Source of the DNA: Nemopilema nomurai
Lineage: Eukaryota; Cnidaria; Scyphozoa; Rhizostomeae; Rhizostomatidae
Assembly (NCBI GenBank): GCA_003864495.1
Contig: ML133459.1
Location: forward strand, 563,984-627,983
Reading direction: 5' to 3'
DNA: 64,000 nt
Shown here: one piece after another, positions 36,501 to 48,400 of the stretch
How positions within the stretch are numbered: the stretch's first letter is position 1
Layout of the letters: each line of letters begins with the position of its first letter
Position numbers and translations under genes: made by a program
The notes under the pieces: model-generated
Seen by the model: only the letters and a program-made list of their open reading frames with translations
What the model was told of the DNA's origin: nothing
The model's database searches: none

Positions 36501-38043
36501 GCTAGAACACTTCCTCGTTCTATGTTGGATTAGAAATTTAACTTTTGACAATGAATTTTAAATTTTTTATGTTTTAGCTGAAAAAGATATAGCTGAAGAA
36601 GAGAAGAGCTCACGGGAAAATTCCTTTGTTGTTGTTAAAAGTGTCAAAAGTGCAAATAGTAGGACTGAAGAAGGCAAGGAAGAAGAAGAAGATGAAGAAG
36701 CGATCCAGAATCCTGAAGCGACTGAACAATCGACTTTGAAAAATAATATCGCGAATGAGGTTGATATGCCTGCAAGCGCTGATGGGAAGGCGATGTCGTC
36801 ATCAAGCCCGCTGGCCGTTCCTCTGGGAACAGACGAGAGTATGCAGATCACGGATGGCCATCCTAGCATCATTCACTGCGATGACAGCAAGGTTGTGAAA
36901 GTGCAATCAGGCAGTGCAGAGCAAGGTGACCCTTTTTAATGAATCTCTCTTTCGTATTTAACAATCCTCGGTTTCGCCCATCGATATATAAGAGAACGAG
37001 GCTACAGATTTTCTTGAACGCATGGAGATTTTAAGCAAAAAATGAGAGGTTTATTGAGGATTTTTTATTTCTTTAAATTTGTAATAGCAAAGTCATCTCT
37101 CACAGGCAACATGGCTGCATAGATCCCATCTGCTCTCGCTTGAATTTTCAACGTTTTTGCTTGTGAAGTTCCCTTTCAAGGTGATTGAGAATTCGAGAAA
37201 CCATTGAATCACGAAGCTTTCTGCTTCTTTATCCTGTTTACCTTTTTGCTTTGCATTGTCATCATTATTTGTCATCATTGCATTAGCACTTTTCTTTTCA
37301 GCAATCTTTCACTGCATGATTAAGGCTCTTGCTTACTTGTTCCCTGTTTTGCAGACGATAAAAGCCTACATGAAAGCTTAGGACAGCTTCTTGATCGCCT
37401 CGTCGCAAGCACTGATGCTGCCAGTGTTAGCTTCTTGGAGAAGACATACTTTAGTGTAAACAACTTGATTTACCGAAGTAGGAAAAATCCGGACAGATCT
37501 GCTCTGCTAGCGGTAAATAAATTGATTAAGTATTTCTTTTACGACCAATGCTCAAGTGTGTTGCTATTGTTGTTGTTGTTGTTGCTGATGTTGTTGTTGT
37601 TGTTGCTAGAGATGGTTTGCAAGTGTTGTATCATAAAGGTTTTCTGATTTGTTGAATGTTGATAGGTTTTGTATTTTCTGTATTGCGCCTGTTCTGCACG
37701 CGTAAAGGATGGATAGTTCTTGCATATTATCTAACTATACACTCATCGCAAGATTTTAGTTTCAATTCACTTTTACTTTCAATAAAATAACAGATCATGC
37801 TGTTGATTCAAGTCTAATGAATTGAAAATCAAAACTATGTGTCGACTTGCTGTTTTGTTGTTATTGATTCTGTAATATATTCTTATAAATACATATGTGT
37901 TGTGAATTCCGTACAGAATGAGTTTGATATCACGTTAATTTTGTTAAAAGTTTTATCGTTAATTACTTCCTACATTTACAGTGAATCTATCCTTATTCCA
38001 GGACCTGGATGGATTCATTACCAAACTCGCTGCTGAAAGATGA
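21505..38043 (+). CDS. ATAD2: ATAD2-type AAA+ ATPase/bromodomain chromatin protein, complete
   Basis: Exons: 21505-21612, 22939-23093, 23412-23452, 23859-24031, 24803-25052, 25470-25604, 26204-26397, 26717-26858, 27265-27413, 28248-28496, 31897-32281, 32624-32997, 33500-33718, 34094-34195, 34401-34589, 34900-35182, 35370-35696, 36257-36418, 36578-36925, 37355-37512, 38002-38043. The sum is 4185 bases, 1394 codons, close to human ATAD2. Order: basic N-terminus, long acidic run (24850-24966), AAA1, degenerate AAA2, bromodomain, acidic linker, conserved C-terminal region. The family binds acetylated histones and acts as a hexameric ATPase in chromatin dynamics in the nucleus. The start opens a basic MVHTRHS segment after the promoter elements. 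Whether it is ATAD2 or ATAD2B cannot be split before the vertebrate duplication. The weakest splice is 34195/34401: an AG at 34389 fits the protein alignment slightly better but breaks the frame. Confidence 0.93.
24850..24966 (+). other. ATAD2: Acidic Asp/Glu tract of ATAD2
   Basis: GAT/GAA/GAG repeats within exon 5 encode a nearly continuous run of Asp and Glu, an unstable trinucleotide-like tract. A long acidic stretch before the AAA domains is typical of ATAD2 proteins. Confidence 0.9.
27966..28240 (+). repeat. T-rich minisatellite abutting an ATAD2 acceptor
   Basis: About 275 bases of imperfect repeats of TTTTTATTTTTAAGCGAT (roughly 17-19 bases each, some 15 copies, with AAGCAA and AAACGA variants). 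It ends directly at the CGTGCAG acceptor of the Walker B exon and so supplies its polypyrimidine tract. Confidence 0.9.
29019..29340 (-). pseudogene. Coiled-coil gene fragment, C-terminal part
   Basis: Minus-strand translation is rich in Glu/Lys/Leu and aligns with the second half of the coiled-coil gene at 39619-41207 (for example [19 protein letters not shown] against LGKKMVALHQDNAKAKEAF). An in-frame stop lies near 29280 and there is no ATG exon in front, so it is a relic inside an ATAD2 intron. Confidence 0.75.
29520..30493 (+). pseudogene. Degenerate coiled-coil gene copy, left arm
   Basis: The plus strand carries fragments resembling the coiled-coil gene: a DDQATQTDD segment near 29526 like DQGTQTD of the intact gene, then a RLAAKLSEQ segment and [13 protein letters not shown]. 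Stops and frame breaks interrupt it. A run of about 18 G lies at 29676-29693. It is one arm of a large inverted repeat. Confidence 0.75.
29710..31300. repeat. Large inverted repeat (hairpin) in ATAD2 intron 10
   Basis: The left arm (about 29710-30493) and right arm (30523 to about 31300) are reverse complements over roughly 780 bases. They match nearly perfectly close to the 29-base loop (30494-30522) and diverge slowly outward. For example, GTGCATGAGTTGGAAAATCA (left) is mirrored just past the loop. The outer limits are approximate. Confidence 0.9.
30523..31393 (-). pseudogene. Degenerate coiled-coil gene copy, right arm
   Basis: On the minus strand an ATG at 31393 opens a segment resembling exon 1 of the intact gene (basic start, then [13 protein letters not shown] against LHEEVSALRLQIV). 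Several stops follow, then a longer open stretch (30856 to about 30523) with [18 protein letters not shown] and [11 protein letters not shown]. Too many stops remain for a functional gene. It is the mirror of the left arm. Confidence 0.78.
32409..32559. mobile_element. 151-bp MITE with perfect 32-bp TIRs
   Basis: The ends are exact reverse complements over 32 bases (32409-32440 and 32528-32559; outer bases AAGCGTAGTTTACACGAGCA). The interior repeats AAAAATTGTCATATGA-like words. It has no coding capacity. It sits in the ATAD2 intron between exons 11 and 12. The target-site duplication is unclear, so the superfamily is not assigned. Confidence 0.88.
32624..33718 (+). other. ATAD2: ATAD2 degenerate AAA2 domain (exons 12-13)
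   Basis: The segment [18 protein letters not shown] stands where Walker A should be, but without the Lys-Thr pair, and the Walker B position reads [12 protein letters not shown] without the acidic pair. AAA2 is also inactive in vertebrate ATAD2, so this is ancestral rather than a lesion. Confidence 0.85.
34401..35182 (+). other. ATAD2: ATAD2 bromodomain (exons 15-16)
   Basis: The sequence contains [17 protein letters not shown] (ZA loop end and helix) and NNCLEYNPD. The Asn of EYNPD (residue about 1002) is the acetyl-lysine-anchoring Asn of bromodomains, and the preceding Tyr is kept. Binding to acetylated histone tails is expected. Confidence 0.93.
36018..36210 (+). repeat. 80-bp direct duplication in ATAD2 intron
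   Basis: 36018-36097 and 36132-36210 are near-identical (both run from CTGATTG through CACTTCCTAGCCCTC to GTTTCGGATGA), separated by 34 bases. Confidence 0.88.
37557..37612 (+). repeat. TTG trinucleotide microsatellite
   Basis: A (TTG)n tract of about 55 bases with a few interruptions, in the last ATAD2 intron. Confidence 0.85.
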
Positions 38044-39618
38044 TCAAGTTGAAAAGCTTGAAAATATTTTCGTAACTAACTTAATCTGAGATTTTTTTGT
38101 GACACTTTTCTATTGATGATGTTTCAATCATCGGTCATTTTTAAATGATTTTATCGCTCTATGTGTTATGCTATGTGTATTTTGATACTGTAGGCCTCGT
38201 TTGCATGTATAGCCTCGATCAGGCTTTGGAACATTATTGCTCATATAGACATGATAAAGACATTCAGCGTCTGTTTCGACCACATGAAAGTCACTCGTCC
38301 CAGAACTGCTGGCGTTGGTGGACCTTCTATTCATGGACTATTCCTACCGTTTTTTCATTTTCCAATGCCGGGTAAGAAGCAAAGAATGAATTTCACATTG
38401 GAAAAGTTGATTCTATTTGAAGTCTAGTTTTAGCAATGATTTCTGCACTTATTTCATGCTGATGACCAGTTACTTCCTCTCTCTGCAATTATGGCTCCCA
38501 TTTGTGATATTATATGCACCGATAATTTATTGTGCGAAGCCCCGTTGTTGTGAACAGTATCTTTAATCCGTGCTGTCCTTAATAGCGCGATATCAATCAT
38601 ATTATTGAGCAATACGATTTCCAATATTGCTCTGGACTGCAAAATATTTGCGCGCTTGTTTACGCTTGTTCATGATGCGTACAACGATCTTACTTCGAGT
38701 AAGTAACGATATTACCTGTTTGCAAATGTCTGTTTAAAATAATTGAAATTTTTGTAAAAGTCTATGAGAGAAAGTTGTTAAATGTGCACAGTTGTTAAAT
38801 ACCAAGATGGAGATTTAAATGTTTCGTCCGCTTATCAAAGTCATGTACAAATAAAAAGTTATTTCATCAAGTTTCCGTCAAAATTATTTCATGGTTAATA
38901 TTCTATATTGATGTCAAAGGGCGTTGTTAGATTTTTTCGCTGCATTGTCTCATGCTTTCTGAACCAGTATCCAGTGGAAATCTAAAATAATTGGATGCTG
39001 TCAACAAACTATTCCTCTTTATTAGAGACACGAAGTGCAGTATGCTGCCTACGAAAAGACTGACGTGTACAAGTTATCAGATATAATGTTGCGAATTGCG
39101 GCTGCATTGAAGCTGTGAATTGAAATATTTAATATTATGAATGTAAATAAATAAAGCTGGTTATTAAAACTTCAGAGAAAAATGCGGCCGTTGTCAAAAA
39201 GAAGGCACTGCTAGATAGCCTGTTATTTCGCTATGATGCTTTGAAAAGTGGGTTCCAGGACTATTAGTCACAAGAAATTACGCATGAGCGAAATGGGATA
39301 GCAGATCAGCTAAACGATATTATAATAGGATGGTGATCTGACCATTTCAATAATTAGCAGAACTGATGTTATAATGTTATAGGTAAACTTATACTATTTT
39401 CCTTTCATGTAGGGTTGAACTCTTTTGTAATAGGCACCATTCAGAAATTATTATTACCACAGGGGGAAAACCGGAATGAGAAGACTCGTTAATAAGCAAA
39501 ATTTATATACTCCAAACACAAGTGCTTATTTATAACCGTTTCAATGTAACATAATATAGAAATAAATAAATAAATAAAACATCTATGATGTCCAAGTTTG
39601 AATGTTCATTCCGAGTCA
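38044..39618. other. ATAD2 3'-UTR and convergent spacer
   Basis: AATAAA words at 38850-38855 and around 39147-39155 could end the ATAD2 transcript. The coiled-coil gene arrives from the other side. No additional gene seen. Confidence 0.5.
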
Positions 39619-41207
39619 TTAGAAGCAAAAAAGTCTTCGAAGACAGCCTCTTTTCTTTTTTGCCTGTAATTCTTCGATAATGCTCTGCTTCTCTTGCGCT
39701 CTTTTGACCAATTCCTCTATAACTTGCAACAGAAAATTTACGTTTTCCTTTTTCTTGTCGAAGAGGCTTTTCAATTGCTTGCCATCTTGAGCTAGCTCCG
39801 CATTCGCTTCTCCTAAAATGGCACAATTTCTCTCCATCTGCTTTATCTTAGCAATGTAATACCTCTTTGCATTCATCCGATCTTCTTGCTCTTCCAAGAA
39901 TGCCTCCTTTGCTTTGGCGTTATCCTGGTGCAATGCGACCATTTTCTTGCCCAGCTCCATTTTGTCCTTTTCAAGACGTGCATTCTTCTGCTCAAGCTTT
40001 TGGAATCGGTCTAGCAGCCTTCGGCATTCGTAGATTCCTTGCTCTTCCTTAACTTCCTGAAGCTTCTTCCTCATTTCACTTTGGCTCAATTGGTTTTCAA
40101 GCTGTTGGATTCGCTTTTTATCCATCTCTATTTCTTCCCTGGTAATATCATCTACCACATTGGCAACAACACCAGCAACAAAACTTTCAACTGCAGTCTG
40201 CAAGTTCTGCTCCTCTATTTCTTGTCCTGCCTCACTGAGCTTTGCTGCAAGCTCCTCTGTCTGTTGAAGCAGTCTCTCACTCTCAAGCTGGACCTCATGA
40301 AGTTTTGCTTCGTGCTCTTTAGCCATCTCTCTTATGTCTGTCTTGGCTTTGTCTTCGATTTCCTGGACTTCTGCAATCTTGCTTTTAAACAAACTTGAAA
40401 GGCATTTCCAATCAACTGTCATCTTGCTGAGCTCTTTAGACAAGTTGGCGGATTGAGCCTCAGATGTTTTTAATTCTGCCTTTAAGTCGATAATTGTGAG
40501 ACTCTTGTCCTGATTCTCTTTTCTCTCGCTGGCAACCTTCTGTTCCAAGCTATTTACTTCTTCCTCAAGGCCGAGGTTCTCGTCCTTCAAAACCTTGATT
40601 TCCTGCTTTAACTCTACATCGTTGACCATTGGAAAATCTGTTTGGGTTCCTTGATCTTGCAAGGTAACAGGAGTCCTTGCTACTTTAGGCTGGCATTCTG
40701 AGGTCTTCAAGTCTTGAGCAGCTGCCTGTTTGATCTCTGCCTCGAGCTTTTTCGACTCAAGTGCATCGGATTCCTTGCAGGTTTCAGCCACAAGCTCTTT
40801 AGATTCCTGAAACATTTTACAAATCCTTACTTCGAGACCTTTTTGCCACTAAGATGACATTATGTTTACGAGAACTAGAATTGTCTACAGTGTCTCTTAT
40901 GTATTTCAATATTTCAAGTATTAGAATGCTTGACTATGGATTTTTCTCCTAGGATGCTAGTAAACTTGCTACACACCTCTGATGCTTGCATGGAGGGTTG
41001 CTGCTTTCCTTCATAGGCCTGCAGACGGCCTAGAAGGTTGGTGTTGGTCGTTTGCAACTCGGTCATTGCCAGCGACCAACGCGTGCTTTCCTCTTCCATT
41101 TGGACAATCTGCAGCCGCAACGCTGAAACTTCCTCATGGAGGGAGCCCACGCGATCTTTCTCGCGCATCCGCCTTCTCTTCGTTTTGGTGAAACTTGTAT
41201 CGGACAT
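39619..41207 (-). CDS. Coiled-coil protein with Cys/basic C-terminus, function unknown
   Basis: Two minus-strand exons: 41207-40977 (77 codons, phase 0, donor GAG|GTGTGT) and 40806-39619 (acceptor TTTCAG), 472 codons. After a basic N-terminus with TKTKRRRMREKDR the protein is almost wholly heptad-like Leu/Glu/Lys sequence, so a long coiled coil is predicted. A short non-helical DQGTQTDF motif lies near the start of exon 2, and VVANVVDDI interrupts the coil in the middle. It ends KKKRGCLRRLFCF, a basic tip with two Cys that could be lipid-modified, though it is not a CAAX box. I do not recognise an orthologue. Degenerate copies of the family lie 8-12 kb away in the ATAD2 intron. A cytoskeletal or scaffold role is only a guess from the coiled coil. 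Confidence 0.85.
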
Positions 41208-42439
41208 TTTCTCGTAAACACAAATACGATCCGCAATGTATCAAATATCGATTCATAAATATTATGATCAAGGTATCGCAAGACTCGTATTTATTAAGTG
41301 GATAGCCTCTTGTGACGTCAAATTCATTGCAGACGAATTTGAGCTTTGTGCTACAACATTTATTGACAACTGACTCAAACTGAGGCTGCGTATGTACGAA
41401 TAAGAGGCTATGAATGTTCACAGCAAAATTTATGTATCGTTTTTAGGTATAGAGAACAAAGAAAGTGAAAAATATAAATTAAGGTGACATCTAGGTCACT
41501 ACTTCACAATGAAATTATTCTAAAAAGTATCATGCTTATTATAGAGCGGAAATTTTTGGGAATTCTACATTATTGCATTCCAGAAAACTTGAAATAACTC
41601 TTCGTCATTTAGGAGAGATTGAATGCATCAACAATTTTATGTATAAGAAATGCTATAGGCAAAAGTGGTCTGTTCAAATTTTATTCATTTTTAAAGACCA
41701 AGATTTTGACAGATTTTAAAACAAGTTTCTACGTTTTTATGCTAAGACTGTAGTGCTTCTTTGTTGCCGCTATACCTAAACATAATGTTTGTAAATTTAT
41801 GAATCAGTATTTCTAATCCTTCTTTGTCAGGTAACATTTTAAATCGATTTGAGCTATGTCCCTTAAGGTTCATGTATCTGAATTCATCTAGGCTAAATTC
41901 ATAGGGTCTTTCTTTGCTTGCTTGAAACAGTCCACCGGAAAAGACAGTTGGGAACTATTGATGAAAAATGGCATTCCCTTGTACTTTTAGGGAAACTACA
42001 ATATGCAGCTAAGCAATGAAAGTTAAGGAGGATTTTAAGAGAAAAAGGCTTGTGCAGGTGGAAAATTTAATGGCGATGCACAGAAACTACAGGTACTGTT
42101 TTCCGAGTTGTTTGGGAAGCCATGGCTACATGCCCGATAACGAGGCTACAGGCATAGCATTAGGCCAAATTCAAAACTTTCAGGCGCCGTAAAGAAGATT
42201 GTTTTTCCACAGTCAATGCTTTGTTATATCTAATAAAAAGCAACATTCAAGTAGATTTATTGTCCATGCGTTGCTCACTGCGTTGACAGTAAAGGAAAGC
42301 TTGGTTTATCGTCTTTTCTGAAGGAGCCAAGTCTTGCGTGGGTCTATCATATATTCGCAACGCACTGTGTACATAAATCGTTGATAAATTGTTTATGGCC
42401 TACAAGTGTGTTGCAGGGAACTAGAAGAGGATTAAAGTC
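41208..42439. promoter_or_regulatory. Shared spacer between coiled-coil gene and IFT172
   Basis: These 1.23 kb separate the divergent start codons of the minus-strand coiled-coil gene and IFT172, so promoters for both must lie here unless there are distant leader exons. There is a TGACGTCA palindrome at 41313-41320. A weak X-box-like AGCCATGGCTAC lies near 42118-42129; I do not rely on it. Confidence 0.4.
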
Positions 42440-45400
42440 ATGCAGTTGAAATACTTAAAGACGCTGCTCCCTCCCCAGGTTTGTTTTTGTTCCTGAAATT
42501 TACTAGTCTGTATTTTTTTTGGCCTAATTTTATTTCCATATAGTAGATGGAAAAGAAAATTTAACCAACAGCATTTGAAATATCTTACCCAATTTTTGTT
42601 TCCACTAAGCATCAGTTCCTTTATCTATTATGATGGCTTTGTTTTTTCTTTTTCTTTTTATGATGTATTCAGTCATTTCATGATGTATCCAATCATTCCA
42701 TTATTCTATTTAGTGTAGCAAGTGTATCAAGTTAAAAAAGGAAAAAAATAGAGTGAGCCTAGTAAAAAGCCCACAGATTCTCACCTCGTCAATGCCTGAG
42801 GTACCTAAAACGTTTGTTTCTATAGGATGGAGCAGCAAAAGTCAGTGCCATGACATGGTCACCAACAAACAACAAATTTGCAGTTGTCACTACAGACAGA
42901 GTTGTAATATTATTTGATGATACAGGAGAGCGCAGGGACAAATTTTCAACAAAACCTGGAGATCCAAAAGTAAGTTGCCCTTATTGCAATGGCATGGCAT
43001 CAATCAAATGGGAGCCAGGGTTTGGTTTGTCTCATTTAAATAGTCAAAATACACTTAAATATAGAGTGTTTGGAGACTCTCCCTAGGACTATTGTTTAAT
43101 ATTCTTTATTTTTTACAAGCGCTCTATATCAGTCACTTTAAATGCTGTTTTTGATGAACAATTTTGTTATTTTCACAGACTGGGAAAAAAGGCTACATTG
43201 TGAAAGGACTGGCTTTTTCCCCTGATGGGACCAAGATTGCAGTTGGGCAGACTGATAATATTCTTTTTGTGTACAAAATTGGGGATGATTGGTGAGTGTC
43301 AAGTTTCAATTAGTAATGCTTGTATTCAATTCCACTAATTTAAAAGTATTCAAATCATAGCAAAGAATTGATTCTGAATTTTTTCTCTTATTCTTCAAAA
43401 TACCAATTTTCACATCTGGAAGCTTATTTTAATGGGAATAATTACTAATCTAATAAAATTTGTTTAAATTCTTATGATAATTTTGAGTACGAGAATGAAA
43501 CAAATGTAAATGGAAGATCCATTATTTTGAGAGTAATTAAACAAGAAACTTATAGGCAAACATTGACCAGGATAAATAATTTTATTTATTGAAAGATATA
43601 AGTTTTGGTTTTGGTATCTTTTAAGCACCCAGATACTTGCTAGCTTGGCATTTATTTGTGTTTTTTTTTCATTTTAAGGGGAGAAAAGAAAGTGATCTGC
43701 AATAAATTTATTCAACAGGTGAGATCTAATCACTTGCAGAAAAAGGAAATAGAATTCTATCCTAGCATTCAGCGTTTATTAATATAATGATACATCTACT
43801 TGTATGCTAATGCGCCTTGAACTTATATTCTATGGGATATCAGTTTGAAGAAACTGCCAAATGTTTTTGGTGAAGATTACTCTGAAATTTAAGCTGCCTT
43901 GTTTCTATGTTATTTTCAAGTATTTGGTTCTAAAAGAGGCTGCTTAATGGTTGATTATCTTTAAGTGGTTCTATTATAATTGATCCTCATTTTTTCACAC
44001 AAAACTTTGCTAACTGTTGACATTCTCCATTGTTACATGCATTGTTATTTCTATTATTATTCATTTTTCATTTGATAACCAAAGTTTTTGACTTGGCACC
44101 TAATTCCTTGCAATGTTTTTTAGAGCTCTGTCACATGCTTGATTTGGCCACCAGAACAACAGTTTGTGATTTTTGGGCTTGCTGACGGAAAGGTGACTGT
44201 GTGTTTTGTTGTGAATCTTCTGTGTTTATAGAATCAGATAAGAAGGTCGCTACATATGCAAACATTGAAAGTTAACATCAAAACCACTCAACACTTTTAC
44301 TGTGTGGGACAGAAACATTCTGTTATGTTTGGCCAAACACCACATTTAATGTCAGCAAAAAATAATTTGCTTCCCTCCTAATACACTCAAATTATAAAAG
44401 CAGCCAATATTTTACAACTCCTGCTGTCAATCAACTCGAATTTATTCTTAGTATCCATACCAAGTGAAAGAAAAATTTGGTCACTTACCAAACTGTCTTG
44501 AAATGCAAAGCGTCTAGCTTATGTTTCTTCTTTCTTAAATCTTGTCATTTGAAATTGTGCAAATTTTTGAGTTTCTTTACGAAGGTTCGACTTGCAAATC
44601 TGAAATCAAACAAATCCCAAACAATTTATGGGACTGATGTCTTTGTTACCTCACTGTGCGCAAAGTAAGTACCAGGCTTTTCATAACAATATAGAATGTA
44701 CCGATATATCACTTATGGCTTTTGAAAGCTATCATTACTTTTCATAACCAACATGATCATGCTATGATAATAAATACCTGTTATATCTTAATATTTTGTA
44801 TATGGGATGCATATAGTTGGCCTTCCCTTATCTGGTAAGGGTATTTTACTTTGATTTTAGCCCATCTGGCAAGGGTATACTCTCAGGACATATTGATGGA
44901 GCAATAGTGAGGTACTTCTTTGATGATGAGGGCACTGGTTTGTCACAGGTATGTTGCCAACCATTCTAGTTTACCATTCTGGTTGTGGAAAAATTATCTT
45001 GTCAGTAAACAAAAATTGTTGAACATGTCACGCCTTCTATCAGACTTCTGTCATGCATAACATGATGTTTCAGTGTTAATATTCATGGATTATTACAGTA
45101 GTGTCCTACATATAAGAAACCTAATTTTAAGAAACACAGAACCTAATTTTTTTTAAAATAGCCCCTTTAATTAGGAACTGGCAAAGATCTGAAAAAGACT
45201 CGTTTCTTGTCCAAAAATTTTTATATATTTTAATATTTTGTAGAACAGAACAAAACCTAAACATTCTACACTGATCAAATGAAAAGTGAGTTTCAATGCA
45301 AACTAAGCAGAAATCAAAATTGCATATGGTATTTGGCCCCAATCATTGAGCTTGCATCTGAGTTGATAATCAATAGTATAATATGATTTTTTGTATAATA

Positions 45401-48400
45401 AATAAATAAAAAGGTTGTTTCTTATATGTGGGACACTACTGTATCCTGATTGTTTTCTTGGCTGTTTGCATATTTTCAATTGTGAAAAACCTTTTTTCTC
45501 CAGGGTCAGTTGGTTCGCCACTCCTGTGCTCCATATGCGCTGTGCTGGGGATCAACAATTGTAGCCGCTGGATGTGACAAACGAATTGTCGCATACGGCA
45601 ACGAAGGTATGTCGCTGTTCATGGACATTTGTATTTTATTAAATAAAGTCTAGATACTAAACTTATTTAGCAACAATGCTTCCTTTTCTTGGGAATAATT
45701 GCGACTGCCTTATTTAGAGGTAAAAGCATTTACGGTGAAGGATCAAAATATCGAGAGCACTGCGTTATGAAGCAGATTTCAGTAGAATTTTGTTGGCGAA
45801 GAACTTTCTTTTGAACAATAAAGTGTTTGATTAAAGTAGAGAATGGTAATGGGATTTTTTTCAAGGTCGAGTGCTCCAAAATTTCGATTATTCGAAAGAA
45901 GACGAAAGGGAATTCACAACTGCCATTTGCAGCCCAAGTGGTCAGTCGTTTGTTGTTGGGAGTTTTGATAGGTGAGTTTGTCTTTTGCTGGAGTATGTAG
46001 ATGGGGGATGGTAAGGGGGTTTGGGGGTCCATCAGAAACTCATTGTTGGCCACTTTGCTTTGGTGATAAGACATCATGCAGTGCAGCGCTTGTGTTATAA
46101 ATAATTTAGATGATCTTGTGAAAGAGTGACTGCAAGTCGTAAATACCATATCGAAATATATGATATATAAGGTATCTCCTGACAAGTGAATATCATGAAG
46201 TCTTAGACATATTAAGTCTACATAGAATGCAAAGTATATTGAATTGCGCTAACTATGTGTTTTGGTAGGTCACTGGGGCTGTGTAATAGTTGAAAGTGGA
46301 ACATCAATGAAATAAAATGTGTAACGAAGTGCTTTTGTCCCAGTGTTTTAACGTAAAATTTCATCTAGATTGCGGATTTTCAATTGGACGCCAAGAAGAG
46401 GAGCATGGGAGGAAGGGAAGTCGAAAGAAATTCCGAATCTGTACACAATTTCTGCTCTTGCATGGAAACGAGATGGATCTCGTTTGTGCGCTGTATGTTG
46501 GCATTGTGATTGTTTAGAATATCTACCTCTCGCGCCCTACCGCATAAAGAGCGTCCAGTGTGATTTCTGGTGTAGAGCTGGCATCTGTCTTTATTTTCTA
46601 ATGTGATTACAATAACCGCTTACTAGGTGATTGGTTCTTGCAGAATCACAATAGAATCACAATAGAATCACAATCGAATCACAATAGAATCACAATAGAA
46701 TCACAATAGATTCACAATAGAATCACAAAAGATCAAGTTGCATACCGTATATCACATGAGTTAAACGTCGATCGATGATCTTCTTTATTCGTATTTACCT
46801 TAATGTTCATGATTTTGATTTGATTTCTTTTCGATGCATTGGTGACTACAGTTTAACTTGGAAAGCTAAGACATTTCGCGTGAATAAACACAAATTACAT
46901 GCACAACATGACGCATTTGAACATTTTTCTGACCTGATTGGATAGAAAAAATTAAAAATTTTCGCTGACTACTACTTTCTGTATTTTCTTAACTTCACTA
47001 TACTTTCTGCATCCTTACATCTTAATGTCCGCGGTATATAGAGCATTGTAGTTTCAAGTTTCTACCCTACGCTACACGTTCAATATGGTCATAAGGCAAC
47101 TGTCTTATGTATCCTTTAAATGTATCATTCATGTTCATCTTTCCCATAGGGTACCCTCTGCGGTGGCGTCGAGCTTTTCGACTGCGCTCTAAAGCGAACT
47201 GTTTACAAAAACAAGTTTGAAATGACTTACGTTGGCCTCAGCCAGGTAGGAACCCAACCATTCTTTTCCTATCTGTGCAGAGCTCAAGCTGAGTCTGTTC
47301 TTCAGTGAATGCACAAATAGCCGTGAAATTGAGTTTTCTCTACATTAAACTTGTCTATACGTATACTTGCTACTCATATTGACCCTCTGTAATGTTCAAA
47401 GGCCTAATGCATGTGTTTCGTACATTCCAGTGACAAGATGACCCCAAGAGCTTGTTATTATCAAGTCATTTCTGGACTTTATAAATTATATCTAGATGCC
47501 ATGATGATTTCGATTGCCACACTTGAAGTGGATATCCTCATTTTACCGTGCTATTCTTATCACACTATTCTTTTTAATTGCCTTTGAATCCCCTCCGTAT
47601 CATAAACTGGAATCTGGTCGTGTTATTGTCAAGTTATTATTCTTTATGCTGTTGTTAGGTCATTGTCAAGAACTTGTCATCTGGTGCAAGAGTTGTACTC
47701 AAGTCTCATTATGGATATGAAGTAGGCTACTACAGGAGATTGCATTAGAAATTGCTTGTTCTCCAAGACAATTCTTCAAATGCTTGTTCTCCAAGACAAT
47801 TCTCCAAATGCTTGTTCTCCAAGACAATTCTCCAATGTCTTTATAAACATTACCTGCTAGTATTCTCTTCAATAAACGATACCTATAACGTAAAAAACAT
47901 ACGCTCATCCCCAGTTGCTTCCTTTTTCATTAATTATTTGAACCTACATTTTTTGCTTGAAATGAACCTTAAGGTTATTTCAAGAAGTCAAATGCACTTA
48001 GAGAATCGACTTGGCATCATTCCATTATCAGGATGTAGGCATAATGTGTTTTTCTGCTCCGTCCAAGTTCAGCTCAGCTCGGTAGATTTAATTTACTGAA
48101 CAAAACTTCTACATCATTATACACCCTCTATATTTTGTTATTGCAGAAAATATAAATCTCAAAAACTTTATTCTAATATAAAAAAAGTTGTGCGTTATCG
48201 AATGTTTATGAAAGGTCCGATTTCTATGATGTGTGGTGATTATAAGAGATGTTCTTTTTTTGTAGATTGACAAAGTCAGTGTAATGGGCAAAGACAGATA
48301 CCTGGTCGCTCACACATCCGATACTGTTCTGCTTGGAGATCTGCAAACAAATAAGCTGAGCGAGGTGAGAATTTTCTTAAAAATGCAGCATTCATTAAGC

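Noticed and set aside
42115..42130. RFX X-box upstream of IFT172
   Set aside because: AGCCATGGCTAC matches only the centre of the consensus; half-site arms differ at several positions.
46643..46729. Possible CRISPR-like repeat array
   Set aside because: The repeats are contiguous 11-mers without spacers, in a eukaryotic intron.
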